This document shows positions 49,427-58,509 of a stretch of 64,000 bases of DNA, one piece after another. The stretch covers positions 1-64,000 of the forward strand of contig NZ_AUIE01000026.1 of assembly GCF_000423545.1 (NCBI RefSeq), in the 5' to 3' direction. Position numbers and translations under genes: made by a program. Source of the DNA: Metapseudomonas resinovorans DSM 21078 (GTDB lineage Bacteria > Pseudomonadota > Gammaproteobacteria > Pseudomonadales > Pseudomonadaceae). Each line of letters begins with the position of its first letter. Position 1 is the first letter of the stretch. The notes below the pieces were generated by a model. It was not told the origin of the DNA. It made no database searches and worked only from the letters and a program-made list of their open reading frames with translations.

Positions 49427-49903
49427 TTACCGCCTGCGGAACAGAGGTCTTGGCTCTATCACCGAACGCCCATAAAGCACGCTCACACCGGCCAGCCCCT
49501 TCAGCGCATCCTCGGCGGATTTGTCCTCACGCACGGCAAAGGCATCGAAGCCGCATTGGCGCATATGGCTGAGCTGGTCGCGCAAGACATCACCCACCGC
49601 ACGCAGTTCGCCGCGCCAGCCAAGGCGGGTGCGCAGCAGGTAGGCCTGGCTGTAGCCGCGGCCATCGCGGAAGCTCGGGAAATCCACCGCGATCAGCGGC
49701 AGATCGTCGGCCAACGGCGCCAGTGGCTCCACTTCATCATCCGGCTGCAGCAACAGCCCATCGCGACCGCCGCGCTCGCGCCAGAGCGCCAGCGGCAGGA
49801 TCAGTTGCCCGTCAGGCAAGGATTCTCCCGCCTCGCGCACCAGCGTCCAGGGGTCGTCCACCAGGCGTGCCTGGCCATCTACAAGCTTGATCAGGTTGTT
49901 CAT
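49427..49903 (-). CDS. DUF934 family protein, sulfite-reductase partner
   Basis: A 158-residue DUF934 protein. It starts MNNLIKLVDGQARLVDDPWTLV and contains LPLALWRERGG, LAPLADDLPLIAVDFPSFRDGRGYSQAYLLRTRLGWRGELRAVGDVLRDQLSHMRQCGFDAF, the conserved core. DUF934 proteins are nearly always encoded after a CysI-type reductase and are presumed to help sulfite reduction. Its ATG overlaps the upstream reductase stop by 4 bases. Confidence 0.93.
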   Translation of the reverse strand: MNNLIKLVDGQARLVDDPWTLVREAGESLPDGQLILPLALWRERGGRDGLLLQPDDEVEPLAPLADDLPLIAVDFPSFRDGRGYSQAYLLRTRLGWRGELRAVGDVLRDQLSHMRQCGFDAFAVREDKSAEDALKGLAGVSVLYGRSVIEPRPLFRRR

Positions 49904-51570
49904 GCCGTCACCTCCGCCTTGGCGTAGACCCGTACCTTGAAGGGCTCCAGTCCGATGCGCCGCACGGTGTCGACGAAGCGCTCTTCCGGCTCGCGGTGGT
50001 CACGGAAGGTCTCCACTACCCGTTCGATCACATCCGGCACCTCCTCAGCGCTGAAGGATGGGCCGATCACCTTGCCCAGCTCGCTGTCCATGCCCTGCGC
50101 GCCGCCCAAGGTGATCTGGTACCACTCGCTGCCGCCCTTATCCACGCCGAGGATGCCGATATTGCCGATGTGGTGGTGGCCACAGGCGTTCATGCAACCG
50201 GAGATGTTCAGGCTGAGGTCACCCAGCTCCTGCAACGCCGCCGAATCGGCGAAGCGCGCCTGGATGGCCTGGGCGATGGGGATGGACTTGGCGTTGGCCA
50301 GGGAGCAGTAGTCGCCCCCCGGGCAGGCAATGATGTCGGTGAGCAAGCCAATGTTCGCTGTCGCCAGGCCCTGTTGACAGGCCAGTTGCCAGAGCGCGTG
50401 CAGATCGGCCTTGCGTACATCCGGCAGCACCAGGTTCTGTTCATGGGCGATACGGATTTCACCGAAACCGAAGCGCTCGGCCCACTCGGCGACTGCCTCC
50501 ATCTGGGCCGCCGTCACATCGCCGGGCGGCGCGTCTGGGCCGGGTTTGGTGGACAGCACCACGGCGGCGTAGCCCGGCACCTTGTGCGGCTGGAGGTTGC
50601 GCGCGCACCAGCGGGCGAACGCCGGGTCCCCTGCCAGATGGCTGCCGTGGCCCAGATCGGTATCGTCGAGATGGGCGTAAGCCGGTGCGTCGAAGCTAGC
50701 CGCAACCCGCTGGTACTCGGCCTCGGTCAGCTCGGCTGGGCCGTCCTTCAGGTGCTGCCATTCGGCTTCCACCTCGCGGGCGAATGCCTCGATACCCAGG
50801 GCCTTGACCAGGATCTTGATCCGCGCCTTGTACTTGTTGTCGCGCCTGCCATGGCGGTTGTAGACCCGCAGGATGGCTTCGACGTAGGACAACAGATGGC
50901 GCCAGTGCAAGCCGTCGCGAATTTGCTGGCCGAGGATCGGCGTGCGGCCAAGGCCACCGCCCACCAGCACGCGAAAACGCATCTCGCCCACGTCGTCGCG
51001 GTACAGGTAGAGGCCGATGTCGTGCATCTGCACGGCGGCGCGGTCCTGCTCGGCGGCGCAGAGGGCGATCTTGAACTTGCGCGGCAAGAAGAGGAATTCC
51101 GGATTGATGGTGGACCACTGGCGCAGGATTTCCGCCAGCGGACGCGGGTCCAGCACTTCATCAGCCGCCACCCCGGCGAAGGCCTCGGTGGTGATGTTGC
51201 GCACGCAGTTGCCGGAGGTCTGGATGGCGTGCATCTCCACTTCGGCCAACTGCTGGAGGATATCCGGCACCTCGGCGAGGTCGATCCAGTTGAACTGTAT
51301 GTTCTGCCGGGTGGTGAAGTGGCCGTAGCCGCGGTCATGCTCGCGGGCGATGCGTGCGAGGCAGCGCAACTGGTTCGACGACAGCGTCCCGTAGGGAATG
51401 GCAACCCGCAGCATGTAGGCGTGCTTCTGCAGGTAAAGACCGTTCTGCAGGCGCAGGGGCAGGAACTCTTCCTCAGTCAGCTCGCCACTGATGCGCCGCG
51501 CCACCTGGTCGCGGAATTGCGCCACGCGCTCCTGCACCAGGGCGCGGTCGTAGTCGTCGTAGTGGTACAT
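49900..51570 (-). CDS. Siroheme 4Fe-4S nitrite/sulfite reductase (CysI-like)
   Basis: A 556-residue hemoprotein subunit of the CysI/nitrite-sulfite reductase family. The cluster and siroheme cysteines lie in CPGGDYC (about 415-421) and GCMNACGHHH (about 457-461). The N-terminal half has the ferredoxin-like repeat with FTTRQNIQFNWIDL. It reduces sulfite (or nitrite) by six electrons. The start MYHYDDYDRAL at 51570 is the conserved one; the frame opens 6 codons earlier. With DUF934 downstream and a divergent orphan CcoN, the set resembles the cyanide-inducible PA4129-PA4134 group of PAO1 (from memory). Confidence 0.88.
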   Translation of the reverse strand: MYHYDDYDRALVQERVAQFRDQVARRISGELTEEEFLPLRLQNGLYLQKHAYMLRVAIPYGTLSSNQLRCLARIAREHDRGYGHFTTRQNIQFNWIDLAEVPDILQQLAEVEMHAIQTSGNCVRNITTEAFAGVAADEVLDPRPLAEILRQWSTINPEFLFLPRKFKIALCAAEQDRAAVQMHDIGLYLYRDDVGEMRFRVLVGGGLGRTPILGQQIRDGLHWRHLLSYVEAILRVYNRHGRRDNKYKARIKILVKALGIEAFAREVEAEWQHLKDGPAELTEAEYQRVAASFDAPAYAHLDDTDLGHGSHLAGDPAFARWCARNLQPHKVPGYAAVVLSTKPGPDAPPGDVTAAQMEAVAEWAERFGFGEIRIAHEQNLVLPDVRKADLHALWQLACQQGLATANIGLLTDIIACPGGDYCSLANAKSIPIAQAIQARFADSAALQELGDLSLNISGCMNACGHHHIGNIGILGVDKGGSEWYQITLGGAQGMDSELGKVIGPSFSAEEVPDVIERVVETFRDHREPEERFVDTVRRIGLEPFKVRVYAKAEVTA

Positions 51571-51688
51571 GCAAGCGGGCTCCAGCAAGGCGGGCGGAGC
51601 CGTAACTATGGCCAGCGGCAGAACGAAGAAACAGCGCCAGATATAGCTAGAAAAACCATATCAGATGAAATTTCGCGTGACGCCAACG

Positions 51689-51743
51689 GTAGGAGCGAGC
51701 TTGCTCGCGAAGCGCATACATTCGCGAGCAAGCTCGCTCCTAC
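51689..51743. repeat. Perfect 23-bp inverted repeat (REP pair)
   Basis: GTAGGAGCGAGC... (51689-51711) pairs perfectly with 51721-51743 around a 9-base loop, ending in CTCGCTCCTAC. This is the common Pseudomonas REP sequence in an inverted pair. It lies in the intergenic region between the divergent reductase and ccoN genes, so it may touch their promoters. Confidence 0.92.
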
Positions 51744-51862
51744 AGGTATTGCATATGCCGCCAATCTGATCACTAAAAAGCTAAATGATCTGAGTCTGTT
51801 TCCTTTTCGGCGAGCTTTCTAGAGTGGCGACCGCTCAGTCTTCCCAACCGAAAGGCACGCAC

Positions 51863-53299
51863 ATGAACACCGCAATCCCGGAACCGACCTACGACTACAA
51901 GGTGGTTCGCCAGTTCGCCCTCATGACCATCGTCTGGGGCATCGTCGGCATGGGCATGGGTGTGTTCATTGCCGCCCAGCTCGTCTGGCCGGCGCTGAAC
52001 CTCGACCTGCCCTGGACCAGCTTCGGCCGCCTGCGCCCGCTGCACACCAACCTGGTGATCTTCGCCTTCGGCGGCAGCGCGCTGTTCGCCACCAGTTACT
52101 ACACAGTGCAGCGCACCTGCCAGGCGCGGCTGTTCGGCGGCGCGCTGGCCGCCTTCACCTTCTGGGGCTGGCAGGCGCTGGTGGTGATCCTGCTGGTCAC
52201 CCTGCCCCAGGGTCTGACCACCACCAAGGAATACGCCGAGGTGGAATTCACCGGTGCGGTATGGATGGGCATCGTCTGGATCGCCTACGCGGTGGTGTTC
52301 TTCGGCACGGTGATGAAGCGCAAGACCAGGCACATCTACGTGGGCAACTGGTTCTTCGGTGCGTTCATCGTGGTCACCGCGATGCTGCATGTCGTCAACC
52401 ACATGGCCATCCCGGTGAGCTGGTTCAAGTCCTACTCGGTCTACTCCGGGGCCACCGATGCCATGGTGCAGTGGTGGTACGGGCACAACGCGGTAGGCTT
52501 CTTCCTGACCACCGGCTTCCTCGGGATGATGTACTACTTCATCCCCAAGCAGGCCGGGCGCCCGGTGTATTCCTATCGGCTGTCCATCGTGCACTTCTGG
52601 GCGCTGATCACCCTGTACATCTGGGCCGGTCCGCACCACCTGCACTACACCGCCCTGCCCGACTGGGCGCAGTCCCTCGGCATGGTGATGTCGATCATCC
52701 TCCTGGCGCCCAGTTGGGGCGGCATGATCAACGGCATGATGACCCTCTCAGGGGCCTGGCATAAGTTGCGCGAGGACCCGATCCTGCGCTTCCTCGTGGT
52801 GTCCCTGGCCTTCTACGGCATGAGCACCTTCGAAGGCCCGATGATGGCGATCAAGACCGTCAACGCCCTCTCCCACTACACCGACTGGACCATCGGCCAC
52901 GTGCACGCCGGGGCGCTGGGCTGGGTGGCGATGATCACCATCGGCTCCCTGTACCACCTGATTCCGCGCCTTTACGGCCGCGCCCAGATGCACAGCATCG
53001 GCCTGATCAACGCCCACTTCTGGTTGGCCACCATCGGCACCGTGCTCTACATCGCCTCGATGTGGGTCAACGGCATCACCCAAGGGCTGATGTGGCGTGC
53101 AGTCAACGAAGACGGCACCCTGACCTACTCCTTCGTGGAGGCCCTGGAAGCCAGTTATCCCGGCTTCGTGGTGCGTATGGTGGGCGGCATCTTCTTCGTG
53201 ACCGGCATGTTGCTGATGGCCTGGAACACCTGGCGCACGGTGCGCGTGGGCGATGCCCGTACGTCAGAGACAGTTCCGCAGGCGGTGGCCCATGGATAG
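51863..53299 (+). CDS. ccoN: Orphan cbb3 cytochrome oxidase catalytic subunit CcoN
   Basis: A 478-residue CcoN subunit with about 12 membrane helices. Heme and copper ligands are visible: [46 protein letters not shown] and [11 protein letters not shown]. No ccoO, ccoP or ccoG follows, so it must borrow CcoO and CcoP from another locus. In P. aeruginosa the orphan CcoN4 does this and helps respiration under cyanide. I chose [14 protein letters not shown] at 51863 as start. No clear ANR box lies upstream. The next gene overlaps it by 8 bases. Confidence 0.92.
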   Translation: MNTAIPEPTYDYKVVRQFALMTIVWGIVGMGMGVFIAAQLVWPALNLDLPWTSFGRLRPLHTNLVIFAFGGSALFATSYYTVQRTCQARLFGGALAAFTFWGWQALVVILLVTLPQGLTTTKEYAEVEFTGAVWMGIVWIAYAVVFFGTVMKRKTRHIYVGNWFFGAFIVVTAMLHVVNHMAIPVSWFKSYSVYSGATDAMVQWWYGHNAVGFFLTTGFLGMMYYFIPKQAGRPVYSYRLSIVHFWALITLYIWAGPHHLHYTALPDWAQSLGMVMSIILLAPSWGGMINGMMTLSGAWHKLREDPILRFLVVSLAFYGMSTFEGPMMAIKTVNALSHYTDWTIGHVHAGALGWVAMITIGSLYHLIPRLYGRAQMHSIGLINAHFWLATIGTVLYIASMWVNGITQGLMWRAVNEDGTLTYSFVEALEASYPGFVVRMVGGIFFVTGMLLMAWNTWRTVRVGDARTSETVPQAVAHG

Positions 53300-53537
53300 T
53301 GAAAGCGCCTTCGCCCTGCTCAGTCTGGCCGCCGTGACCTTCTTCTACCTCGCCACCCAGGCCTGCCTGGGTGGCAGGAGCCAGCGCCAACTGGACGAAG
53401 CCACCATGCTGCCCTTCGCCGATGACGAACCCGTAGCCCAGCGCATGGAACGCGCGACCGGGCGCAGCAGCACGGGGTGCAGCTGTCCGGGGCGGTGTAA
53501 TGGGGGGTGTGCGAGCCGGATAGAGATGGATGCCTGA
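53292..53537 (+). CDS. Small membrane protein with a Cys-rich tail, partner of orphan CcoN
   Basis: An 81-residue protein. A single membrane helix (about 6-24, [19 protein letters not shown]) is followed by a charged linker and a Cys-rich end [18 protein letters not shown] (Cys at about 63, 65, 69 and 73). The tail could bind a metal or a cluster. The ATG overlaps the end of ccoN (ATGGATAG), indicating coupling. Position matches the small gene next to ccoN4 in PAO1 (PA4134, from memory). It might act like CcoQ/CcoS or in copper delivery, which is inference. Confidence 0.82.
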   Translation: MDSESAFALLSLAAVTFFYLATQACLGGRSQRQLDEATMLPFADDEPVAQRMERATGRSSTGCSCPGRCNGGCASRIEMDA

Positions 53538-53593
53538 GCCGGCAGGATGGGGCGGGCGGTGTTCCGCGAGCCAGCAACCCCATCGATCCGACA

Positions 53594-53628
53594 GCATGGG
53601 TTTCGCTCCGCTCTACCCATCCTACGGT
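53594..53628. repeat. REP-like element
   Basis: GCATGGGTTTCGCTCCGCTC followed by TACCCATCCTACGG, an imperfect palindrome of the same family as 29803-29890. It lies between the convergent small ccoN-linked gene and the ferredoxin-NADP reductase gene. Confidence 0.75.
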
Positions 53629-53654
53629 CGCTGAACGGCAACAGCGACCGCCTT

Positions 53655-54431
53655 TTACCAGTAGTTCTCCACCGCCACCTGCCCCGGTCGGCGGGTCAGG
53701 CTGAGGTTCATGTCGCGCGCCTTCAGCACGGCGCGGGTGTCCTCGATCATCTGCGGGTTGCCGCAGAGCATCACGCGCGAGTGCTCCGGGGTCAGGTCCA
53801 GGCCGGCGGCGCGCTCCAGCTCGCCGTTCTCGATCAGTGTGGTGATGCGCCCATGCAAGGCACCGGCGACTTCCTCGCGGGTCACCACGGGGATATACAG
53901 CAGCTTGTCGGCCACGCCTTCCAGGTAGTCACGACTCTTCAGGTCGTCGATCAGCGGCTGGTAGGCCAGCTCGGCCGCCTGGCGCACGCTGTAGACCAGG
54001 ATGATGCGCTCAAAGCGCTGCCAGACTTCCAGGTCCTGGAGGATCGACAGGAAGGGCGCAAGGCCAGTTCCGGTGGCCAGCAGCCAGAGGTCGCGACCAT
54101 CGACGAAGCGATCGAGGGTAAGGAAGCCGAAGGCTGTCTTGTCCACCATCAGGGTGTCGCCTTCCTTAAGCCGCGACAGTTCGCTGGTGAACTCGCCTTC
54201 CGGTACGACGATCGAGAAGAACTCCAGATGCTCGTCGTGAGGCGCCGAAACCATGGAATAAGCGCGCCAGACGGTGCTGCCATCGGCCTTGGTCACCCCC
54301 AGGCGAGCGAACTGACCGGCGCGAAAGCGGAAACCCGCGTCGCGGGTGGTGCGCAGGGTGAACAGGTTAGGCGTCAGGGTCTGCACATCCAGCAGGGTCT
54401 GACGGGTGAACTTCTCTTCGCTGGCGGTCAT
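53655..54431 (-). CDS. Ferredoxin-NADP(+) reductase
   Basis: A 258-residue FAD enzyme of the bacterial ferredoxin-NADP reductase family. The FAD motif is RAYSMVSAP (about 50-58), the NADP motif is LATGTGLAPFLSILQDL (about 110-126), and GNPQMIEDTRAVL is near the C-terminus. It moves electrons between NADPH and ferredoxin or flavodoxin, relevant to iron-sulfur and oxidative-stress metabolism. The start MTASEEKF at 54431 is chosen because the extra 24 upstream codons are not conserved. It is probably the FprB-type paralogue (PA4615 position, from memory). It ends in VENYW. Confidence 0.92.
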   Translation of the reverse strand: MTASEEKFTRQTLLDVQTLTPNLFTLRTTRDAGFRFRAGQFARLGVTKADGSTVWRAYSMVSAPHDEHLEFFSIVVPEGEFTSELSRLKEGDTLMVDKTAFGFLTLDRFVDGRDLWLLATGTGLAPFLSILQDLEVWQRFERIILVYSVRQAAELAYQPLIDDLKSRDYLEGVADKLLYIPVVTREEVAGALHGRITTLIENGELERAAGLDLTPEHSRVMLCGNPQMIEDTRAVLKARDMNLSLTRRPGQVAVENYW

Positions 54432-54514
54432 ACTCCGCTCCCACTCTTTTCCGATTCGTTCGAAGGCCGCCCCAGTGTCTCGCAAAGCGGCCTTCAGAAA
54501 CACCGCCGGTTCTT

Positions 54515-55639
54515 ATGCCTATATTTGCTACGCCTTTTGCCCAGCTCGACCTCGTTCGTCAGCCCGAACAGCAGGACGATCCGCTGCAGGCCTTCGACGC
54601 CGCCGATGAGTACCTGCTCAGTCACCTGCATGGGCAGGGGCTGACAGCCGAGGCGCGCATCCTGGTGCTGAACGACAGCTTCGGCGCCCTGGCCGCCAGC
54701 CTTGCCCCTCACGCGCGGGTCACCAGCAGCGGCGACTCGCATCTGGGCCATATCGCCCTGCAACGCAACCTGGCGCGCAATGGCCTCGATACCACCGCCG
54801 TGCACTTCGTACCCGCCTGTGAAGTGGCCGAAGGGCCATTCGACCGCGTGCTGATCCGCGTGCCCAAGACCCTGGCACTGCTGGAAGAACAACTGATCCG
54901 TCTGCACGGCCAGCTGGCCCCCGGCGCTAGCGTGATCGCCGCCGGCATGGTCAAGCACCTGCCTCACGCTGCGGGGGACCTGCTGGCGAAATACATCGGC
55001 CCGATGCAACCGTCACTGGCCGTGAAGAAGGCGCGCCTGCTGATCGCCACGCCCGAACAGAAGCCGGCCGTCACTTCGCCCTACCCCACCCGCTACCAAC
55101 TGGACCAGCCACGCCTGACCCTGGTCAACCATGCCAACGTGTTCTGCCGCGAAGGCCTGGATATCGGTACCCGCGCCTTCCTCCCGCACCTGCCGCGCAG
55201 CCTGGCGGACGTCCGTGCGGCGGACCTGGGCTGCGGCAATGGCGTGCTCGGCATCGCCTACGCCCTGGCCAACCCGCAGGCGCAGATGACCCTGGTGGAT
55301 GAGTCCTACATGGCGGTGCAATCGGCTCGGGAAAACTGGCAAGCGGCACTCGGCGAACGCCCTGTGGATATCCGCGCGGGCGACGGCCTGGCCGAACAGC
55401 CTGCGGACTCGCTGGACCTGGTGCTGTGCAACCCACCCTTCCACCAGCAGCAGGTGGTGGGCGACTTCCTCGCCTGGCGCATGTTCGTGCAGGCGCGCAA
55501 TGCACTGGTGGCGGGGGGCGAGCTGTGGATCGTGGGCAACCGCCACCTGGGCTACCACGCCAAGCTCAAGCGCCTGTTCCGGGGTGTGGAGCAGGTGGCG
55601 GCTACGCCTAAGTTCGTGGTGTTAAAGGCAAGCAAATGA
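54515..55639 (+). CDS. rlmG: 23S rRNA m2G1835 methyltransferase RlmG
   Basis: A 374-residue RlmG (YgjO) family rRNA methyltransferase. The N-terminal half is a degenerate methyltransferase-like fold, and the C-terminal half has the SAM motif ADLGCGNGVLG (about 232-242) and the catalytic NPPF motif LVLCNPPFHQQ (about 305-315). It methylates a guanine in domain IV of 23S rRNA. Length agrees with E. coli RlmG, which separates it from the shorter RsmC. It diverges from the fpr gene by 83 bases. Confidence 0.9.
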   Translation: MPIFATPFAQLDLVRQPEQQDDPLQAFDAADEYLLSHLHGQGLTAEARILVLNDSFGALAASLAPHARVTSSGDSHLGHIALQRNLARNGLDTTAVHFVPACEVAEGPFDRVLIRVPKTLALLEEQLIRLHGQLAPGASVIAAGMVKHLPHAAGDLLAKYIGPMQPSLAVKKARLLIATPEQKPAVTSPYPTRYQLDQPRLTLVNHANVFCREGLDIGTRAFLPHLPRSLADVRAADLGCGNGVLGIAYALANPQAQMTLVDESYMAVQSARENWQAALGERPVDIRAGDGLAEQPADSLDLVLCNPPFHQQQVVGDFLAWRMFVQARNALVAGGELWIVGNRHLGYHAKLKRLFRGVEQVAATPKFVVLKASK

Positions 55640-55660
55640 CGACAACGGGCTACTGAGTCG

Positions 55661-55757
55661 TGTAGGGGCGAGTTCATTCGCCAAGGGCAGCGCAACTGCC
55701 CCTAACGCGAGCCAGCTACAACCACCCTCAGCCCCTCTCCCGGAGGGAGAGGGGAGA
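55661..55757. repeat. REP-like palindromes downstream of rlmG
   Basis: TGTAGGGGCGAGTTCATTCG at 55661 continues into CC and belongs to the GGGGCGAAT-TCATTCGCC family. A second palindrome, CCCTCTCCCGGAGGGAGAGGG-like, covers about 55735-55757. They lie between rlmG and the convergent DUF2474 gene. Confidence 0.7.
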
Positions 55758-55763
55758 AAAGGT

Positions 55764-55904
55764 CTAGTGCGTACTCAACCCCGCCGCCGTCATGAACATC
55801 CGCAGCAGGTAGGCCACCGCGCCCAAGGCCAGCACGCTGAGGGCCCAGATGCCCACCAGCCAGCCCAGGCGCTGCCACAGCGGTTTCTTCTCTGACTTAT
55901 CCAC
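55764..55904 (-). CDS. DUF2474 family small membrane protein
   Basis: A 46-residue protein of the DUF2474 type: MDKSEKKPLWQRLGWLVGIW and a second segment of hydrophobic residues (ALSVLALGAVAYLLRMFM), giving one membrane helix at about 15-38, then TAAGLSTH. The start is a GTG at 55904, with GAGCGGCC just after the cioB stop at 55914. DUF2474 genes are usually found directly after cydAB/cioAB, as here, and may be the small-subunit counterpart of CydX. The gap to cioB is 9 bases. Confidence 0.85.
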   Translation of the reverse strand: MDKSEKKPLWQRLGWLVGIWALSVLALGAVAYLLRMFMTAAGLSTH

Positions 55905-55906
55905 AG
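55898..55906 (+). promoter_or_regulatory. DnaA-box-like 9-mer
   Basis: Perfect TTATCCACA at the 5' end of the DUF2474 gene. It is isolated and may be chance. Confidence 0.2.
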
Positions 55907-55913
55907 GCCGCTC

Positions 55914-56921
55914 CTAGTGATAACCGTCTTCCTGGGTCACCTTGCCGCGGAACACGTAGTAGCTCCAGGCGGTGTACATCAGGATGAAGGGAATGATGAA
56001 CAGCGCGCCCACCAGGATGAAGCCTTGGCTCTGTGGCGGCGAGGCGGCCTCCCAGATGGAGATGGACGGCGGGATCACGTTCGGCCAGAGGCTGATACCC
56101 AGGCCGCTATAGCCGAGGAAAATCAGCACCAGGGTCAGCACGAAGGGCGCGTGGTGGGCGTTGTTCGCCACGGCGCGCAGCAACGCCCAGGTGCACACCA
56201 GCACCAGGATTGGCACCGGCATGAACCAGAACAGGTTGGGCAGGCTGAACCAGCGCGCGGCAATGTCCTCATGGGCCAGCGGCGTCCAGATGCTGACGAT
56301 GCCGGTGATGGCCAGCAGCACCAGCACCAGCGGGCGCGCCAGGTCGTGCATCTGCTGCTGCAGGCGACCTTCGGTCTTCATGATCAGCCAGGTGCAGCCC
56401 AGCAACGCGTAGGCCGCGATCAGGCCGAGGCCACAGAACATCGGGAAGGGTGCCAGCCAGTCCAGCGAGCCGCCGGCAAAGGTGCGGTTCACCACCGGGA
56501 TGCCTTCGATATAGGCGCCGAGCGCCACACCCTGGAAGAAGGTGGCGGCGATGGAGCCACCGATGAAGGCCTTGTCCCACAGGTGACGCTTGGCCGGCTT
56601 GGCCTTGAAGCGGAACTCGAAGGCCACGCCACGGAAGATCAGCCCCAGCAGCATCAGGATCAGCGGCAGGTAGAGCGCGGACAGCACCACCGAGTAGGCC
56701 AGCGGGAAAGCGCCGAACAGGCCGGCGCCTCCCAGAATCAGCCAGGTCTCGTTGCCGTCCCAGACCGGCGCGACAGTGTTCATCATCACGTCGCGCTCGC
56801 CGTCATCCTTGACGAAGGGGAAGAGGATGCCGATTCCGAGATCGAAACCGTCCATCACCACGTACATCATCACGCCGAAGATGATGATGATCGCCCAGAT
56901 CAGTGAAAGATCGACGCCCAT
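55914..56921 (-). CDS. cioB: Cyanide-insensitive (bd-type) ubiquinol oxidase subunit II
   Basis: A 335-residue CydB/CioB family subunit with about eight to nine membrane helices. It starts MGVDLSLIWAIIIIFGVMMYVVMDGFDLG, the family signature, with DGNETWLILGGAGLFGAFPLAYS following. The C-terminus ends VTQEDGYH. It supports quinol oxidation by the heme-bearing subunit I and carries no heme ligand. It is encoded 3 bases after cioA and 9 bases before the DUF2474 gene. Confidence 0.95.
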   Translation of the reverse strand: MGVDLSLIWAIIIIFGVMMYVVMDGFDLGIGILFPFVKDDGERDVMMNTVAPVWDGNETWLILGGAGLFGAFPLAYSVVLSALYLPLILMLLGLIFRGVAFEFRFKAKPAKRHLWDKAFIGGSIAATFFQGVALGAYIEGIPVVNRTFAGGSLDWLAPFPMFCGLGLIAAYALLGCTWLIMKTEGRLQQQMHDLARPLVLVLLAITGIVSIWTPLAHEDIAARWFSLPNLFWFMPVPILVLVCTWALLRAVANNAHHAPFVLTLVLIFLGYSGLGISLWPNVIPPSISIWEAASPPQSQGFILVGALFIIPFILMYTAWSYYVFRGKVTQEDGYH

Positions 56922-56924
56922 GGT

Positions 56925-58361
56925 TCAGCTCCTTACCTCGGTCGCGTTGTCGTCATCGTCCATGCCCTCTTCGGTCGCCGAGAGCGGGCGCGCAGGGGTG
57001 CGGTGCTGGCCGGGGCCGCCGATACCCTGTTCCTTGCCTTCGTGGGTGACCGGGCCCTTGCGCACCAGGCGCATCATGTAGCCCAGGCCCGCGCCGAAGA
57101 GCACGAAGTACACCACCACGAAGCTCACCAGGGTCAGGCTCATCTGCGTCACGCTGTGGTTGGACACCGCGTCGGCCGTGCGCATCAACCCATAGACCAC
57201 CCAGGGCTGGCGGCCCATCTCGGTGGTGAACCAGCCGGCGAGGATTGCGATCAACCCGGACGGGCCCATCCACAGGCACAGGTAGAGGAACGGCCGGGAC
57301 TGGAACAGCCCGCCGCGCCAGCGCAGCCACAGGCTCCACATGCCGGTGAGGATCATCAGCATGCCCAGGCCAGCCATGATGCGGAACGACCAGAACACCA
57401 CGGTGGAGTTGGGGCGGTCTTCCTTCGGGAAGTCCTTCAGCGCCGGTACCTGCTTGTCCAGGCTGTGGGTCAGGATCAGGCTGCCGAGGTAGGGCACCTC
57501 CACCTTGAAGCGGGTTTCCTCGCGCTCCATGTCCGGCCAGCCGAAGAGGATCAGCGGGGTGGCTTCACCACTGCTGTTGTCCCAGTGGCCTTCCATCGCG
57601 GCGATCTTCGCCGGCTGGTGCTTGAGGGTATTGAGGCCGTGCAGGTCGCCGATGAACGCCTGTACCGGGGCCACGATCAGCGCCATCCACATGGCCATGG
57701 AGAGCATCTTGCGGATCGCCGGGTTGTCGCGGCCGCGCAGCAGGTGCCAGGCCGCCGAGGCGCCGACGAAGAAGGCGGTGGCGAGGAAGGCGGCGGTGGC
57801 CATGTGCAGCAGGCGGTAGGGGAAGGACGGGTTGAAGATCACCGCCAGCCAGTCCACCGGTACCACGCGGCCGTCGATGATCTCGAAGCCCTGCGGGGTC
57901 TGCATCCAGCTGTTGGAGGCGAGGATCCAGAAAGTGGAAATGATGGTGCCGATGGCCACCATCACCGTGGAGAAGAAGTGCAGGCCAGGGCCCACGCGGT
58001 TCCAGCCGAACAGCATGACGCCGAGGAAGCCGGCTTCGAGGAAGAACGCGGTGAGCACCTCGTAGGTCAGCAACGGCCCGGTGACCGCGCCGGCGAAGTC
58101 GGAAAAGGCGCTCCAGTTGGTGCCGAACTGGTAGGCCATGACCAGGCCGGAAACCACGCCCATGCCGAAGTTCACGGCGAATATCTTCGACCAGAAGTGA
58201 TAGAGGTCGCGGTAGACCTCCTCGCGTGTTTTCAGCCACAACCCTTCCAGGACGGCGAGGTAGCTCGCCAGGCCGATGGTGATGGCCGGGAAGATGATGT
58301 GGAAGGACACGGTGAAGGCGAACTGCATTCGGGCGAGATCGAGAGCCTCCAATCCGAACAT
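56925..58361 (-). CDS. cioA: Cyanide-insensitive (bd-type) ubiquinol oxidase subunit I
   Basis: A 478-residue CydA/CioA subunit. The conserved FTVSFHIIFPAITIGLA supplies the N-terminal heme His (about 19-20), and APVQAFIGDLHG is the Q-loop start. The Q-loop is short compared with E. coli CydA, the CIO pattern. This oxidase oxidises ubiquinol directly, conserves less energy and resists cyanide. I use MFGLEALDLARMQFAFTV at 58361; the frame is open 17 codons upstream. An ANR box lies 149 bases upstream. In P. aeruginosa ANR represses cioAB at low oxygen. Confidence 0.95.
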   Translation of the reverse strand: MFGLEALDLARMQFAFTVSFHIIFPAITIGLASYLAVLEGLWLKTREEVYRDLYHFWSKIFAVNFGMGVVSGLVMAYQFGTNWSAFSDFAGAVTGPLLTYEVLTAFFLEAGFLGVMLFGWNRVGPGLHFFSTVMVAIGTIISTFWILASNSWMQTPQGFEIIDGRVVPVDWLAVIFNPSFPYRLLHMATAAFLATAFFVGASAAWHLLRGRDNPAIRKMLSMAMWMALIVAPVQAFIGDLHGLNTLKHQPAKIAAMEGHWDNSSGEATPLILFGWPDMEREETRFKVEVPYLGSLILTHSLDKQVPALKDFPKEDRPNSTVVFWSFRIMAGLGMLMILTGMWSLWLRWRGGLFQSRPFLYLCLWMGPSGLIAILAGWFTTEMGRQPWVVYGLMRTADAVSNHSVTQMSLTLVSFVVVYFVLFGAGLGYMMRLVRKGPVTHEGKEQGIGGPGQHRTPARPLSATEEGMDDDDNATEVRS

Positions 58362-58509
58362 GGCGAATCCTCTAATCAGGTTGATACGGGTGCAGGCCCC
58401 GCGCGACTCCACCGGATAGAGGAGCCAGGCCGGACCGAATTGTTCTTGTGAGGTCTGCTGCGACTGGATGCGGGCCAGATTGGCCCTTCACAAACCCGCG
58501 CCAGGGGTT

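Noticed and set aside
51571..51862. ANR box upstream of orphan ccoN
   Set aside because: No TTGAT-N4-ATCAA-like site with at least 8 matches was found; only single half-sites.
55898..55906. Replication-related DnaA box at 55.9 kb
   Set aside because: A single isolated copy overlapping a short coding region; consistent with chance.
57003..58451. A 482-codon frame opposite cioA
   Set aside because: Antisense shadow; the cioA product has intact heme motifs.
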